Shown here one piece after another: positions 4,488-5,912 of a stretch of DNA of 5,912 nt (positions within the stretch are counted from its first letter, which is position 1; each line of letters begins with the position of its first letter). The notes beneath the pieces are model-generated. The model saw nothing but the letters and a program-made list of their open reading frames with translations, made no database searches and had not been told where the DNA came from. Origin of the DNA: Candidatus Hydrogenedentota bacterium (GTDB taxonomy: Bacteria; Hydrogenedentota; Hydrogenedentia; Hydrogenedentiales; CAITNO01); NCBI GenBank assembly GCA_903922535.1, contig CAIXUF010000276.1:1-5912 (forward strand), read 5' to 3'. Position numbers and translations under genes: made by a program.

Positions 4488-5912
4488 CCCCCGCCAGTTC
4501 CTCGATACCGTCAAGTTCACGAACACGGGCCTCCATTCCTATGGCCAGTAGCGCCCTTAGTTCCTTGCCTATAATTCCTAATTCCTCATTCCTAACTCCC
4601 AATTTCCTCCTTCTCCTTCTCCTTCTCCCCTTCACCTCCCCCGCCTCCACGAACCCCTGGGTGGACGCCTACGGTCCGTCCCGCCCCCTGTACAGCCTGG
4701 GTTTTGATGGAATCGTCGCCGGCGTCGATTCTGCGGGCCGCATCGGCACCCTCATGTGGCCCCATGCCGGCGGATACGACCAACTTGCCCCGCCCCCCGC
4801 CGACCACACCCTGCCCTCCGGTTGCCAATGGGGCATCGACGACGGCGAAAACACGGCGTGGCTCTCACAACCGTCCTGGAAAACCGAAAAGGCAGGCCCG
4901 CCCTCTCCCGAATCCGCCGCACTGGAAATCCTGTCCACCTCCGCCGCACTGAACACAACCGCAACGCAGACCTTCATCACATCCCCCAAGAACGGCGTCA
5001 TCGCCGTGCGCATCCAGATGGACCCGTCCGAACCTGCCCGAAAACTCTCCTGGTTTCAGCAGTTTGCCCCCGTTCCCTTCACCCGCCTTCCGCTCGCATT
5101 GCCCGTCGCCCTCCCGCAGGCCAGTTGCGGCTTCGCCTCATTCTTCGACCCGCAGCGCGCGCGTATTTACCAGTTCCGTCCCGCCCAACCCGGCCGTGAA
5201 GACTGGGACCGTGCCCGAAAACTCCGCAAAGATCGGGCAACGCCCGCCGAATGGTCATCCTTTAGGGACGGCGCATGGTGCGCCACGGCCTTTTCCACCC
5301 AGGAAATCACCTGCAAATTCCGCAACGGCGAAAACCATGCCCGGGCCGGAAGTTCCGCCGTGGGTCAGGCCGCCGCAATCGCGGCAATCACCCCGGCATC
5401 CGGAACGCCTCCCAACCGCGCGGAAGTCTTCATCGCCTTGGGACGCAATCGCGCCGAGGCGGACAGGGCCCTCGATACCGTCCTTCAACTCGGATTCGAC
5501 GCCCTGCAATCCGAAACGCAAACCCAGTATGACGCCCTGCTGTCCCCGGCAATGCCCCATCTCAGCGACACTCCCGAAGGGCGCGAACGCACGCTGCGAA
5601 ACTTGAAGGTACTCTTTGCCGCGCTCGACACCAACAGCGGCGCCGTCGTCGCCGCCCCAGCCCAACAACCGCCCATCGCCGCAACATGGCCCGAACTCGC
5701 CGCATGGGCCACCCTCGCATGGCAGCTTTCCGGCTATCCAGACCGCGCCAAACGGCAGCTACACTTCTTCGACGCACCCCTGACCGCCGCCCAAGACTCC
5801 GCCAAGACCCCCGCAGCGCTCCCCGAACTCCTCCGCACAGACGCCACACCCGCACTCCCCTCCTTTCTCCGCAATCCGGCCAATGCCAGTTGGATTGTGC
5901 TTGCCGTTGTCC
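4484..5912 (+). CDS. Secreted GH15-like (glucoamylase family) protein, 3' end outside the window
   Basis: The frame opens with an ATG sharing ATGA with the previous stop and stays open to the edge (476 residues). Residues 42-48 are seven consecutive Leu in a signal-peptide core, with a likely cut after PAS (53-55). PWVDAYGPSRPLYSLG and GIVAGVDSAGRIGTLMWP (76-93) resemble the N-terminal beta domain of bacterial GH15 glucoamylase/glucodextranase proteins. RTLRNLKVLFAALDTNSGAVVAAPA (369-393) matches the start of their (alpha/alpha)6 catalytic domain. The WxRD substrate-binding motif expected just after this is not present: the region reads ATWPELAAWATLAWQLSGY (400-418). The catalytic Glu residues would lie beyond the window. 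If active, it would hydrolyse alpha-glucans outside the cytoplasm; otherwise a binding or scaffold role is possible. Alternative starts (ATG 4541, TTG 4565) lack SD sites. The GH15 assignment is by motif memory and other six-hairpin glycosidase families remain possible. Confidence 0.7.
   Translation, partial: MTPASSSIPSSSRTRASIPMASSALSSLPIIPNSSFLTPNFLLLLLLLPFTSPASTNPWVDAYGPSRPLYSLGFDGIVAGVDSAGRIGTLMWPHAGGYDQLAPPPADHTLPSGCQWGIDDGENTAWLSQPSWKTEKAGPPSPESAALEILSTSAALNTTATQTFITSPKNGVIAVRIQMDPSEPARKLSWFQQFAPVPFTRLPLALPVALPQASCGFASFFDPQRARIYQFRPAQPGREDWDRARKLRKDRATPAEWSSFRDGAWCATAFSTQEITCKFRNGENHARAGSSAVGQAAAIAAITPASGTPPNRAEVFIALGRNRAEADRALDTVLQLGFDALQSETQTQYDALLSPAMPHLSDTPEGRERTLRNLKVLFAALDTNSGAVVAAPAQQPPIAATWPELAAWATLAWQLSGYPDRAKRQLHFFDAPLTAAQDSAKTPAALPELLRTDATPALPSFLRNPANASWIVLAVV
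4558..4607 (+). repeat. Degenerate 7-bp tandem repeat (TAATTCC) inside a coding region
   Basis: In one 7-bp register the sequence reads TAGTTCC, TTGCCTA, TAATTCC, TAATTCC, TCATTCC, TAACTCC and a final CAATTTCC with one inserted base. The two central units are identical. The block encodes about residues 26-41 of the GH15-like protein, just before the Leu run of its signal peptide. The unit is the same type as the intergenic array at 2059-2086. Confidence 0.65.
4608..4628 (+). repeat. TCCTTC hexanucleotide repeat, three and a half units
   Basis: TCCTTC occurs three times in a row, followed by TCC. Read in the gene's frame it alternates CTC and CTT codons and encodes the Leu run at residues 42-48 that forms the signal-peptide core of the GH15-like protein. 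A unit gain or loss would stay in frame and change the core by two residues. Confidence 0.7.

Noticed and set aside
4608..4628. Pyrimidine-rich TCCTTC tract as a terminator or regulatory polypyrimidine site
   Set aside because: It lies in frame inside an open reading frame, encodes the signal-peptide leucines and has no adjacent hairpin.

Overview
The window reads as a chromosomal segment of a free-living Gram-negative bacterium with a GC-rich genome. The supporting signs are cleavable signal peptides, a single-span inner-membrane protein, ordinary Shine-Dalgarno sites and C-ending codons. No rRNA or other phylogenetic marker is present. A ThuA-family sugar protein, a secreted glucoamylase-like protein and scattered 7-bp tandem repeats would fit an uncultured polysaccharide-degrading lineage such as the PVC group or Hydrogenedentota, but that placement is a guess. 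No phage, transposon, CRISPR, tRNA or rRNA feature was seen.

Layout. (1) Minus strand, 1-1131: a receiver + GGDEF-type two-domain protein is followed 72 nt downstream, in the same direction, by the first 41 codons of a ThuA-like gene that runs off the left edge. (2) 1132-1459: a gene-free gap between divergent transcription units, ending in a plausible extended -10 promoter. (3) Plus strand, 1460-1936: a small secreted protein of unknown function. (4) Minus strand, 2095-2394: a YhbY-type ribosome-assembly RNA-binding protein, convergent with (3). (5) Plus strand, 2603 to the right edge: three tightly packed genes that overlap by 20 nt and then 4 nt. They encode a cytoplasmic protein of unknown family, a membrane-anchored periplasmic protein of unknown family, and the first 476 residues of a secreted GH15 (glucoamylase-like) protein. 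The overlaps imply one transcript and coupled translation.

Points that stand out. The response regulator looks inactive at both ends: its phospho-acceptor Asp is Glu, one acidic-pocket residue is Trp, and GGDEF reads GAGHF. The GH15-like protein has the family's 'GAVVAAP' landmark but lacks the WxRD substrate-binding motif that should follow it. Degenerate 7-bp-period tandem repeats occur at three places, and one of them lies inside the signal-peptide coding region of the GH15-like gene. I did not find a convincing new defence or mobile system. The most original material is the pair of degenerate proteins and the repeat-built signal peptide.
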